The position numbers and the translations under genes were made by a program. DNA of 64,000 nucleotides from JAGVSR01 sp964458265 (GTDB taxonomy: Bacteria > Pseudomonadota > Alphaproteobacteria > Rhizobiales > Hyphomicrobiaceae): NCBI GenBank assembly GCA_964458265.1, contig CAYWIF010000001.1, forward strand, positions 186,001 to 250,000, read 5' to 3'. Positions 8,529 to 16,699 of this stretch are shown here, piece after piece (position 1 is the first letter of the stretch; each line of letters opens with the position of its first letter). The notes under the pieces are model-generated. The model worked only from the letters and a program-made list of their open reading frames with translations, was not told the origin of the DNA and did no database searches.

Positions 8529-9353
8529 ATGTCAAACGTCGAAGTTTCCCGCTCGCTTCAGCGCGATACCACTATCAAGCTGCATGGACCCGACGATTTT
8601 GCGGGCATGCGCAAAGCCGGACAACTGGCGGCTGCGGCTCTCGACATGATTACGCCGCACGTCAAGCCAGGTGTAGCGACGGAACATCTTGATGCGCTGG
8701 TGATGGCGTTTGCCCAGGACCACGGCGCCATTCCGGCGCCGCTGAACTACCGCGGGTTTCCGAAGGCCATTTGCACGTCGATCAACCATGTGGTCTGCCA
8801 TGGCATACCGGGACCCAAGCCACTGCGCGAAGGCGACGTGGTCAATATCGACGTGACACTTATTGTGGACGGGTGGCACGGCGACACGAGCCGCATGTAC
8901 GGCGTCGGTGAAATTTCGCGAAAGGCCGAACGACTGATCGAAGTGACGTACGAGTGCCTGATGCGGGGCGTCGGGGCCGTCAAGCCCGGCGTCTCAACCG
9001 GCAAGATCGGCGCTGTCATACAGCAGTTTGCCGAAGCCGAGCGCTGCAGCGTGGTGCGCGACTTTTGCGGCCATGGCTTGGGGCGTGTGTTCCACGACCG
9101 GCCAAATATCCTGCATTACGGCGAAGAGACCGAAGGCATTCTGATGCAACCGGGCATGTTCTTCACCATCGAACCGATGATCAATCTCGGAAGGCCGGCC
9201 GTCAAAGTTCTGTCGGACGGCTGGACGGCGGTGACGCGGGATCGCGAGCTGTCAGCGCAGTTCGAGCACACCATCGGCGTCACGGAAACGGGCTGTGAAA
9301 TTTTCACGACGTCTCCGGCCGGATTGCATCAGCCGCCTTACCACACAGCGTGA
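8529..9353 (+). CDS. map: Methionine aminopeptidase, type I
   Basis: Removes the initiator Met from nascent proteins with small second residues; a dinuclear metal enzyme. In the 274 aa the five metal ligands are visible: Asp in VNIDVTLIVDGWHGD (two Asp), His in GHGLGRVFHDRPNI, Glu in FFTIEPMIN and Glu in SAQFEHTIGVTE. The catalytic-site His is in CHGIPG. The ATG at 8529 is preferred because the longer frame runs back through the rplS terminator. radC follows 22 bp later, so the two may be one unit. Confidence 0.95.
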   Translation: MSNVEVSRSLQRDTTIKLHGPDDFAGMRKAGQLAAAALDMITPHVKPGVATEHLDALVMAFAQDHGAIPAPLNYRGFPKAICTSINHVVCHGIPGPKPLREGDVVNIDVTLIVDGWHGDTSRMYGVGEISRKAERLIEVTYECLMRGVGAVKPGVSTGKIGAVIQQFAEAERCSVVRDFCGHGLGRVFHDRPNILHYGEETEGILMQPGMFFTIEPMINLGRPAVKVLSDGWTAVTRDRELSAQFEHTIGVTETGCEIFTTSPAGLHQPPYHTA

Positions 9354-9375
9354 CGTTCGCGGACGGGGAGCATCG

Positions 9376-10122
9376 ATGTCCGACCGGGGGAAGGACGGCA
9401 ACCAACCGGTGCAGAGCGGATTATTCGAAGCGCCGCCGGGCGCCATGCCGGGGACTCCGCACTCAGGCCACCGGGAACGGCTGCGGGAACGCTTCTTAAA
9501 GGGCGGCGCCGACGCGCTGCCGGACTACGAACTCCTCGAACTCGTCCTGTTTCGCGCCATCCAGAGACGAGACACGAAGGCGCTGGCCAAAAAACTGATC
9601 GCCCGTTTCGGTTCTTTTGCCGAAGTCGTGAATGCTCCCGAGGGCCGGCTCAGGGAGGTCGAGGGCGTGGGCGCTGCCGTCGTGACGGAACTGAAACTCA
9701 TCCATGCGGCTGCGACGCGGCTTGCGCGCACCGGTCTCACCCAACGACCCCTATTATCGTCCGGCCCCGAGGTGATCGCTTACTTGACCATGGCGCAGGC
9801 CTATGAGCAGCGGGAGATGTTCCGGATACTGTTTCTCGACAAGAAGAACCGGCTGATTGCCGACGAAGTTCAAGGAGAGGGCACGGTCGACCATACGCCG
9901 GTTTACGTACGCGAGGTCGTCAAGCGGGCTCTAGAGCTTTCCGCTACCGCGATCGTTCTCGTGCACAATCATCCCTCTGGTGATCCGACCCCCTCGCGGG
10001 CGGATATCGACATGACAAAGCTCGTGATTGATGCCGGGCGGCCACTTGGCGTGGCGGTGCACGATCACATCATCGTCGGACGATCCGGACACGTCAGCCT
10101 TCGCTCGCGGCGATTGATCTGA
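9376..10122 (+). CDS. radC: RadC family JAB/MPN-domain protein
   Basis: 248-aa DUF2466 protein: an N-terminal helix-hairpin-helix region (about 35-100, with REVEGVGAAVVTELK) and a C-terminal MPN+ metalloprotease-like domain. The zinc-binding JAMM motif is HNHPSGDPTPSRADID (about 197-212). The name comes from an old DNA-repair assignment that has been withdrawn; the substrate of the predicted isopeptidase or protease site is unknown. The start at ATG 9376 follows a GGGGAG ribosome-binding sequence. Confidence 0.9.
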   Translation: MSDRGKDGNQPVQSGLFEAPPGAMPGTPHSGHRERLRERFLKGGADALPDYELLELVLFRAIQRRDTKALAKKLIARFGSFAEVVNAPEGRLREVEGVGAAVVTELKLIHAAATRLARTGLTQRPLLSSGPEVIAYLTMAQAYEQREMFRILFLDKKNRLIADEVQGEGTVDHTPVYVREVVKRALELSATAIVLVHNHPSGDPTPSRADIDMTKLVIDAGRPLGVAVHDHIIVGRSGHVSLRSRRLI

Positions 10123-10197
10123 TTGAACGTTCCGTGTTGCGTCGCTACTCTTCGGACGATTCGAAAGTGCGGGAAAATTGCTTCGGGGAGTTACCAA

Positions 10198-10530
10198 ATG
10201 CGCTTCAGCATGCTTGCTCTGGGATTCATCGCGATGGCCGCACCGATGGCCGCGTCGGCTCAGGAAATAACCGGGCTGGCGGCCATGCACGATATGCGTC
10301 GTGAACGGGGCAAACTTTGCATGAGCGATCACTGGCATTCGGGCAACGGTTCCGGGGCGACGAAAGACGCGGCACAGAAGGCTGCCATTCGTTCGTGGAT
10401 CGATTTCACCGACCTGGAATACGGCCGGCGTTGGGCCAGCTTCTCCAACTCCGCAAGCCGAAAAGTTTCCTATTCCAAGGAATCAAGCGGCTGGAGTGCG
10501 AGTGTCGAAGGACGGCCGTGCTACCGCTAA
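10198..10530 (+). CDS. Small secreted hypothetical protein
   Basis: 110-aa product with a clear signal peptide (MRFSMLALGFIAMAAPMAAS, probable cleavage after ASA at about 21). The mature domain carries ATKDAAQKAAIRSWIDFTDL and a Trp-rich core (about residues 60-82), ending with a Cys pair partner in GRPCYR. Two Cys (in KLCMSD and RPCYR) could form a periplasmic disulfide. The pattern resembles a conserved Hyphomicrobiales/Bradyrhizobium family of unknown role. Start chosen after the CGGGGAG ribosome-binding site. It is convergent with hrpB (19 bp between stops). Confidence 0.75.
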   Translation: MRFSMLALGFIAMAAPMAASAQEITGLAAMHDMRRERGKLCMSDHWHSGNGSGATKDAAQKAAIRSWIDFTDLEYGRRWASFSNSASRKVSYSKESSGWSASVEGRPCYR

Positions 10531-10549
10531 TCCGCACGACGGATGAAGT

Positions 10550-13006
10550 TCACGTTCCGCGCGGCTTGGCGCGCGCGGTCGGCTGAGCGTTGGCTGGATC
10601 GTCAGGCCAGACATGACGCGGGTAGCGGCCCCTCATTTCTGACCTCACTGCACTCCATGAGCCTGACCAGAACCCCGGAAGATCGCGGGTGATTTGAATC
10701 TGTCGATGTGCGGGCGAGAGCAGCTCGAGCGTGAGGGGCAAGCGACCGCCGGCTATCGTTGGGTGGTTCTTCAGGCCATAAAGCTCTTGAACGCGAATTT
10801 TGAGGGACGGCGCGCCGGGGCCGGCGTAGTCGATTGGGTGCGCGTTTCCGGTCGGCGCATCAAAGTGCGTCGGTGCCTCGATGTCCAACTTCCGCTTCAC
10901 GTCCCAGGAGACCAGCGCGTCGAGGGCGTGGCCAAGCGTGCTTGCGTCAATGTCCGACATTCGTATCGCGTGATCGAGAAACGGGGCGAGCCAGGCTTCC
11001 GCAGACGCCGACAACGCGTCGTCGCTGAGATTAGGCCATGTGGTCCCGTCGCCCTCGGCAGCGCGCAGAAATGCAATGCGATGTCGCAACTGTTGTTGCG
11101 CGTTCGACCATGGCAGCCGATCGATGCCGGTTGAGGCAACCGCGCGGGCCAATAGCGCGGCCGTTTCCGGTGACGGGGTGACGGGCCGGCTTTCACTGGA
11201 AATTACGATGGCATCGAGACTACGCACGCGCCGGGCGCGGATGGCAGCGGCGGCAAGGTCAAAGGCGACTTCATCGCGGGTCATGATCCGGTGCGCGGCG
11301 GCTTCCAGAACTTCGTTTTCGGAGATGCGGGCGGCGGCGAGGATGCGCGTCGCAGCGGCCGAACCTTGAAGCTCGGCGACAACGAGGTAAGGCGATTGCG
11401 CCAGGGCATCGGCCGGATCGAGAAAAGCACCGCGCCCGTTGGCGAGGAGGAATTGACCAGGTGCGCCGCGGGCTTTCGCGATGCGGTCGGGGTAGGCCAG
11501 CGCGAGTGTCATTGCCACGCTCGTCTCGTTTGCCGTGTTGCTCACACCCGCAGACTTGGCCCATACGCCGGCAAGGCGGCGCATATCTTCGGCCCGGCGC
11601 GACCGGTCGCGGCGGAAGCTCGTGATGCGGTGATCGAGATCGGTATCGGTGCCGCCCAAACCGCGCTCGACGAGCACCGCGGCGATTTCGGTGGATTGAT
11701 ACGTCTGCGACGCCAGCACCATGCGCGCCAGCCGTGCGGGAAGGGGCAACGCGCGGATGCGGCGACCTTCCGGCGTGATGCGTGCGGATGCGTCGAGCGC
11801 ACCGATGGTCTGGAGTTCATGGCGCGCGGCGGATACGGCCGCAACGGACGGCGGATCGAGCCAGGATAAGGTCGCGGGTTCGGATACGCCCCATTCGGCA
11901 AGGTCGAGTAGAAGTCCGCTCAAGTCCGCGGCGCGGATCTCAGGTTCGGAGTAAGGCCGCAGGCTTGCCGTTTGGGGCTCGTCCCACAAGCGGTAGCAGA
12001 CGCCTGGTTCGGTTCTGCCCGCGCGTCCACGGCGCTGGTCGGCGGAAGCGCGCGATACGCGCACCGTCTCAAGTCGCGTCACACCGGCATCGGGTTCGAA
12101 GCGCGGCACGCGCTGGAGGCCGCTGTCGATGACGACGCGGACGCCCTCGATGGTCAGCGATGTCTCGGCGATCGCGGTGGCGAGCACGACTTTGCGTTTG
12201 CCGGGGGGTGCAGGCTCGACCGCCCGGTCCTGGACTGCGTTGTCCATGGCGCCATAGAGCGGGGCAAGCAGGATGTTTGGGTCGGAGATGGCTTCGCGCA
12301 GCCGCTCCTCGACACGCCGTATTTCAGCTTGTCCGGGGAGGAAGACCAGCAACGAGCCGGGTTCCGAGCGCAGCGCGAGGTGCACGGCGTCGGCAACCTG
12401 ATCTTCCATGCGGCGGCTAGCATTTCGGCCCAGATAGCTTGTCTCAACCGGGTAGGCGCGGCCTTGGCTTTCGATGACCGGTGCGCCGTCGAGCAGGGCA
12501 GCCACGCGCGCGCCATCGAGCGTGGCGGACATGACAAGTATTCGCAGGTCATTGCGCAAGGCCCTTTGCGTGTCGAGGGCCAGAGCCAGTCCGAGGTCGG
12601 CGTCAAGCGAGCGCTCGTGGAATTCATCAAAGAGAACCGCGCCGATGCCTTCGAGCGACGGGTCGTCAATGACCATGCGGGTAAAGATACCCTCCGTGAT
12701 CACTTCGATGCGGGTTCGAGGGCCGCATTTGGAGATCATTCGGGCGCGCAGGCCGACGGCTTCTCCGACCCGCTCGGCTAGCGTTCGCGCCATGCGCCCG
12801 GCGGCGGCGCGGGCGGCAATGCGGCGTGGTTCGAGAACGAGGATCTTTTGATTGGCAAGCCATGGCTGAGCGAGAAGCGCCAGCGGCACACGCGTCGTCT
12901 TACCGGCGCCGGGAGGCGCGACGAGGACCGCCGTGTTCCGCGTGGACAGTGTCGCACAAAGTTCCGCCAGCACATCATCGATGGGCAGAGGCGTGTCGAA
13001 ACGCAT
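10550..13006 (-). CDS. hrpB: ATP-dependent helicase HrpB
   Basis: DEAH-type (superfamily 2) RNA helicase-like protein of 818 aa. Visible motifs: Walker A APPGAGKTT (about residue 35), DEFHERSLD (motif II), SATLDG (motif III), and QRRGRAGR (motif VI, about 330), followed by the HA2/HrpB C-terminal domains. The cellular role of HrpB is poorly defined in most bacteria. ATG at 13006 is used; an adjoining GTG at 13009 is equally possible. It starts 15 bp after rpe, probably in the same transcript. Confidence 0.93.
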   Translation of the reverse strand: MRFDTPLPIDDVLAELCATLSTRNTAVLVAPPGAGKTTRVPLALLAQPWLANQKILVLEPRRIAARAAAGRMARTLAERVGEAVGLRARMISKCGPRTRIEVITEGIFTRMVIDDPSLEGIGAVLFDEFHERSLDADLGLALALDTQRALRNDLRILVMSATLDGARVAALLDGAPVIESQGRAYPVETSYLGRNASRRMEDQVADAVHLALRSEPGSLLVFLPGQAEIRRVEERLREAISDPNILLAPLYGAMDNAVQDRAVEPAPPGKRKVVLATAIAETSLTIEGVRVVIDSGLQRVPRFEPDAGVTRLETVRVSRASADQRRGRAGRTEPGVCYRLWDEPQTASLRPYSEPEIRAADLSGLLLDLAEWGVSEPATLSWLDPPSVAAVSAARHELQTIGALDASARITPEGRRIRALPLPARLARMVLASQTYQSTEIAAVLVERGLGGTDTDLDHRITSFRRDRSRRAEDMRRLAGVWAKSAGVSNTANETSVAMTLALAYPDRIAKARGAPGQFLLANGRGAFLDPADALAQSPYLVVAELQGSAAATRILAAARISENEVLEAAAHRIMTRDEVAFDLAAAAIRARRVRSLDAIVISSESRPVTPSPETAALLARAVASTGIDRLPWSNAQQQLRHRIAFLRAAEGDGTTWPNLSDDALSASAEAWLAPFLDHAIRMSDIDASTLGHALDALVSWDVKRKLDIEAPTHFDAPTGNAHPIDYAGPGAPSLKIRVQELYGLKNHPTIAGGRLPLTLELLSPAHRQIQITRDLPGFWSGSWSAVRSEMRGRYPRHVWPDDPANAQPTARAKPRGT

Positions 13007-13021
13007 CACGGGATCACAGCT

Positions 13022-13708
13022 TCACGCCGCACGCACGCGCGCCGACGAAGCCGCGGTGCGAATGGCGCGGATGTTGTCAGCGTAGGCCGCCTCTGTTCTG
13101 CCTTTGAAGACTGCGGAGCCTGCCACGAGCACGTTGGCACCGGCAGCGACGACCAGCGGCGCGGTTTCCGCAGTGACGCCGCCGTCGATCTCGATGTCGA
13201 TTGGCCGGTTACCGATGAGAGCTTTTACCTGGCTTACCTTGTCGATCACCGACGGAATGAAGGCCTGACCGCCAAAGCCGGGGTTGACGGTCATCAAGAG
13301 AACCAAGTCGAGGCGGTCGAGAACGTACTCGATGACATTGGCAGGGGTCGACGGATTGAGGGACACGCCCGCCTTCTTGCCAAGTGAGCGAATAGCCTGA
13401 AGCGAACGGTCGAGATGGGGACCGGCCTCGGCATGGACCGTGATGATATCGGCGCCGGCCTCCGCAAACGCTGCAAGAAAAGGATCGCACGGGGCAATCA
13501 TCAAGTGGCAGTCGAAGACCTTGGGAGAGGCGCTGCGGATTGCCTTGATGACGGGTGGTCCGAATGTGATGTTGGGCACGAAATGGCCATCCATCACGTC
13601 AAGGTGAATCCAATCCGCACCGGCGGCATCGACTGCGCGCACCTCCGCACCGAGTTTCGAAAAGTCGGCGGAAAGAATCGACGGGGCGATAATCAGCGGC
13701 CGGGTCAT
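13022..13708 (-). CDS. rpe: Ribulose-phosphate 3-epimerase
   Basis: Interconverts ribulose 5-phosphate and xylulose 5-phosphate (pentose phosphate and Calvin pathways). The 228-aa TIM barrel shows the family pattern: APSILSADFSKLG, the metal and catalytic segment HLDVMDGHFVPNITFG (about 33-48), HLMI, NPGFGGQAFIP (about 143-153) and EIDGGVT (about 172-178). Start at ATG 13708 follows a CCGGAGGCACCC leader. It lies downstream of fbp-prk (108-bp gap), a Calvin-type gene combination. Confidence 0.95.
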   Translation of the reverse strand: MTRPLIIAPSILSADFSKLGAEVRAVDAAGADWIHLDVMDGHFVPNITFGPPVIKAIRSASPKVFDCHLMIAPCDPFLAAFAEAGADIITVHAEAGPHLDRSLQAIRSLGKKAGVSLNPSTPANVIEYVLDRLDLVLLMTVNPGFGGQAFIPSVIDKVSQVKALIGNRPIDIEIDGGVTAETAPLVVAAGANVLVAGSAVFKGRTEAAYADNIRAIRTAASSARVRAA

Positions 13709-13816
13709 GGGTGCCTCCGGTAGGTCGTCGCCGCAGGGGTACACGCGCCGACCGGGAGGAGCAAGCGGGAGGCTTGAAAAACTAGGTCTATAACTCCGGC
13801 CTTAGCGGCGGCGGGC

Positions 13817-14695
13817 TCAGAAGAAGGTGCGGCGCTTGCGTTCCATGAGCTGCAGGATCATCGGGGTGAGGATGAGCTGCATGGCGAGATCGAGTTTCGA
13901 ACCTGGAATGACGATCGAATTCGCCCGCGACATGAAGCTGTCCTTGATCATGGAGCAGAGGTAGGAGAAGTCGATGCCGCGCGGGGATTTGAAACGGATG
14001 ACGACCATCGACTCGTCCGGGGTCGGAATCCAGCGGGCGACGAACGGATTGGAGGTATCCACCGTAGGGATGCGCTGGAAATTGATGTCGGTCTCGGTGA
14101 ACTGCGGGCAGATATACTTCACGTAGTCCGGCATCCGGCGCAGGATCGTGCTGGCGACATCTTCGGTGGAGTAGCCGCGATCTTCACGGTCGCGGTGGAT
14201 TTTTTGAATCCACTCCAAGTTGATGACGGGCACGACGCCGATTTTGAGATCGGCATACTTGGCGATATTCACGTTGTCCGTGACGGTCGCGCCGTGCAGG
14301 CCTTCATAGAAGAGCAGGTCGGTTCCGTACGGAATTTCTTCCCATTGGGTGAATGTGCCGGGTTCCGCGCCGTATCCATCGGCTTCCGTTTGGTTATGAA
14401 TATAATGCCGGGTTTTGGCGGTGCCGATTTCTCCATAAGACCGGAAGGCCTGTTCCAACTCCTTCAAGAGATTGGCTTCGAGACCGAAGTGGCTGAAGTT
14501 CTGGTTGCCGGCCGTCTCGGCGGCCTGCATCGCGGCATGCATCTCTTCGCGGTCGTATCGATGAAATGCGTCGCCCTCGACGAAGGCTGCGGTGAGACCT
14601 TCGCGGCGGAAGATCTGTTCGAACGTCCGCTTGACGGACGTCGTGCCTGCGCCGGACGACCCGGTGACGGATATGATCGGATGCTTGGCGGACAT
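13817..14695 (-). CDS. prk: Phosphoribulokinase
   Basis: Phosphorylates ribulose 5-phosphate to ribulose 1,5-bisphosphate. The 292-aa product is of the proteobacterial class: P-loop GSSGAGTT at about 12-19, EGDAFHRYDREEM (about 37-49), HYIHN, the catalytic/Walker B stretch LLFYEGLHG (about 125-133) and a C-terminal RKRRTFF end. It is 19 bp downstream of fbp. No RuBisCO genes are in the window. In Methylobacterium extorquens PRK makes RuBP as a signal for the LysR regulator QscR; the same role here is inference. Confidence 0.94.
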   Translation of the reverse strand: MSAKHPIISVTGSSGAGTTSVKRTFEQIFRREGLTAAFVEGDAFHRYDREEMHAAMQAAETAGNQNFSHFGLEANLLKELEQAFRSYGEIGTAKTRHYIHNQTEADGYGAEPGTFTQWEEIPYGTDLLFYEGLHGATVTDNVNIAKYADLKIGVVPVINLEWIQKIHRDREDRGYSTEDVASTILRRMPDYVKYICPQFTETDINFQRIPTVDTSNPFVARWIPTPDESMVVIRFKSPRGIDFSYLCSMIKDSFMSRANSIVIPGSKLDLAMQLILTPMILQLMERKRRTFF

Positions 14696-14714
14696 CTCTT
14701 GCTTTTCCCCGTAT

Positions 14715-15755
14715 TCAGAATCTGAAGAGGCCGCGGCGGCCGAACAGCGGCGAACGCTCGCCCGGACCATGCGGCTCGTGGTGCAGCCGGACGACATAAT
14801 CGACTTCGGCCTTCGATCCGGCGACGATCGGTGTGTGCTGGTGCAGTCCGCGCGGCTCGACGTCGAGGATCCGCAGTCTGCCGGTGGACGCGCCGCCGCC
14901 GGCCTGCTCGATGACGTAGGCGAGCGGATTGGCTTCGTAGATGAGCCGCAGGCGGCCGGACGTGTAGCCATCGCGAAGGTCGGCGGGGTACAGGAAAATG
15001 CCTCCGCGGCTCAGGATGCGATAGATGTCGGACACCGGCGTTGCGGTCCAGCGCATATTGAAATCCTTGCCGCGTGGGCCTTCGCGGCCACGCAGCAAGT
15101 CGTCGACATAGATACGGACGCAATCTTCCCAGTGCCGGTAATTCGAACTGTTGATCGCGAACTCGGAGGTGACCGCGGGAATGGCGACACTGTACAAGGT
15201 GCGGTAGAATTTTCTGTCGTCTGGATCGAGTGAAAATATCTGCGTGCCGGCACCGACAGTGACGACCAGGCTTGTGAATGGGCCATAGACTGCGAAACCG
15301 GCGGCGAGCTGATTGCGGCCCGGCTGCATAAAGCTCGATCCATCGGCCCCGCCGGCGAGCGCTGGCAGGATGGAGAAAATCGTGCCGAGCGTTATATTGG
15401 CATCGACGTTGGATGAGCCGTCAATCGGATCGGCGGCGACGGCCAGAGTGCCGTTAGCGTGGATGCAGAGCGGGTTGTCCATTTCCTCGGACGCGAAGCA
15501 TGCGACAGGGCATGCGCGCATGGCGTCCAGGAGGATGTCGTTGGCAAGAATGTCGATTTTCTTTTGTTGATCGACGCCGCTTTGTTTGCCGGTCGTCGCA
15601 CCGACGGCACCGGCAAGCGGACCCTTGCGGACCAGCGCATCGATCGTGATGCACGCGCGCGCGATGGCATCGACGGTTGCCGACACGGCTTCCCGAGCGG
15701 GGTTCTTGTCGGCCCAGCGGGCGAGGTAAGCGGTCAATTCGAGGGCTTCGGACAT
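14715..15755 (-). CDS. fbp: Fructose-1,6-bisphosphatase, class I
   Basis: Hydrolyses fructose 1,6-bisphosphate to fructose 6-phosphate (gluconeogenesis, pentose regeneration). The 346 aa contain the Mg-binding signature DPIDGSSNVDAN (about 109-120), the acidic FASEEMDNP loop upstream (about 88-96), and the sugar-binding segments GRGGIFLYPADLRDG-like (here LSRGGIFLYPADLRDG) and RLRLIYEANPLAYV. ATG 15755 matches the family start MSEALELTAYL. It is first in the fbp-prk-rpe-hrpB run and divergent from the secretion locus. Confidence 0.95.
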   Translation of the reverse strand: MSEALELTAYLARWADKNPAREAVSATVDAIARACITIDALVRKGPLAGAVGATTGKQSGVDQQKKIDILANDILLDAMRACPVACFASEEMDNPLCIHANGTLAVAADPIDGSSNVDANITLGTIFSILPALAGGADGSSFMQPGRNQLAAGFAVYGPFTSLVVTVGAGTQIFSLDPDDRKFYRTLYSVAIPAVTSEFAINSSNYRHWEDCVRIYVDDLLRGREGPRGKDFNMRWTATPVSDIYRILSRGGIFLYPADLRDGYTSGRLRLIYEANPLAYVIEQAGGGASTGRLRILDVEPRGLHQHTPIVAGSKAEVDYVVRLHHEPHGPGERSPLFGRRGLFRF

Positions 15756-16003
15756 GCCGGGATCATGTATCCTGCTTCGGCTGCCCCTTGGCGACGGGCA
15801 GAAAAAATTAACGAGGGGACCGACGCCGGGCTGACAACCGGCTGGCGCTCCCATTGCAACATAGAACTTGGCAAGCAATGATGAAAATTTCCAAGCCCGC
15901 GTCAGGGGAGGCGGCGGGTACGCCCGAGCGGCCTTGACTTTCCCAGCTTGAGCGGTTCGCTTAGGCGCTTGCTTCAGAAGTTCATTCAGACAGGACCGTA
16001 TTC

Positions 16004-16522
16004 ATGGCCGGTGGCGCAAACGAGAAGGACAATGGCCTTCCGAAAGAGGAACTGCAGCGCCGAGCGCAGATGGCCAAGCAGCTTTCGGGCGCCTTCGGGG
16101 ACATCGTGACCATGCTGATGCGTTCGCAGTCGGAGCGGACGCGAACGCTGGCCGATCTGGAATGGATGGTCGTGCCGGCCATGCAGACGGGCCAATTCGC
16201 TGTGGCGGAGGCCCAGCAGAAGGAGACCGGCATGGTGACGCCCATGGGGGTGGTGTTGTGGGCGTGGGTGTCGGAAGCGGTCGATAAGCGACTATCAGCG
16301 CAACTCGATAAGCCCATGAAACTGGACCCGGGCGAATGGAAATCAGGGGAGATCCCCTGGATCGTCGCAGCGTTCGGTGAGCCAACCGTGGTAAATCAGT
16401 TGTTCCAGCAACTGTCAAAGTCTGTGTTCACGAAGACGCCGGCAAAATTGCGCGCTCGGGATAAAGACGGGAAGCCGTTTGTTGGACGCCTGGAATTCAA
16501 GACGCCGACGCCAAGCAATTGA
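16004..16522 (+). CDS. HlyC-like (toxin-activating lysine-acyltransferase fold) protein, catalytic residues replaced
   Basis: 172-aa GNAT-like protein of the RTX toxin acyltransferase family. Family landmarks seen: LADLEWMVVPAMQTGQF (49-65), VVLWAWVSEAVDKRL (83-97), and the hallmark DPGEWKSGEIPW (108-119). HlyC enzymes attach fatty acids from acyl-ACP to lysines of RTX toxins in the cytosol. Aligned by eye to E. coli HlyC, catalytic His23 falls on Arg45, Asp92 on Ala122 and the conserved Asn34 on Met55. It may therefore be a non-catalytic relative. It precedes the exporter genes by 177 bp on the same strand. Confidence 0.75.
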   Translation: MAGGANEKDNGLPKEELQRRAQMAKQLSGAFGDIVTMLMRSQSERTRTLADLEWMVVPAMQTGQFAVAEAQQKETGMVTPMGVVLWAWVSEAVDKRLSAQLDKPMKLDPGEWKSGEIPWIVAAFGEPTVVNQLFQQLSKSVFTKTPAKLRARDKDGKPFVGRLEFKTPTPSN

Positions 16523-16699
16523 CAGATGATGAACACCCGTCCCGCCAAGTGACTCTCCGTAAACGCATTTTATGCTCACGGTTAGCCATATGTGAAGGGT
16601 TCTCTGGCACCAATGGTCCGGTAAGCATCCGTGGAGCCGCGTCGAGGAGCATCCGCTCCCAGACGCACTCCCGGCGCGATCCGGAGTCTGAGTGCTATC

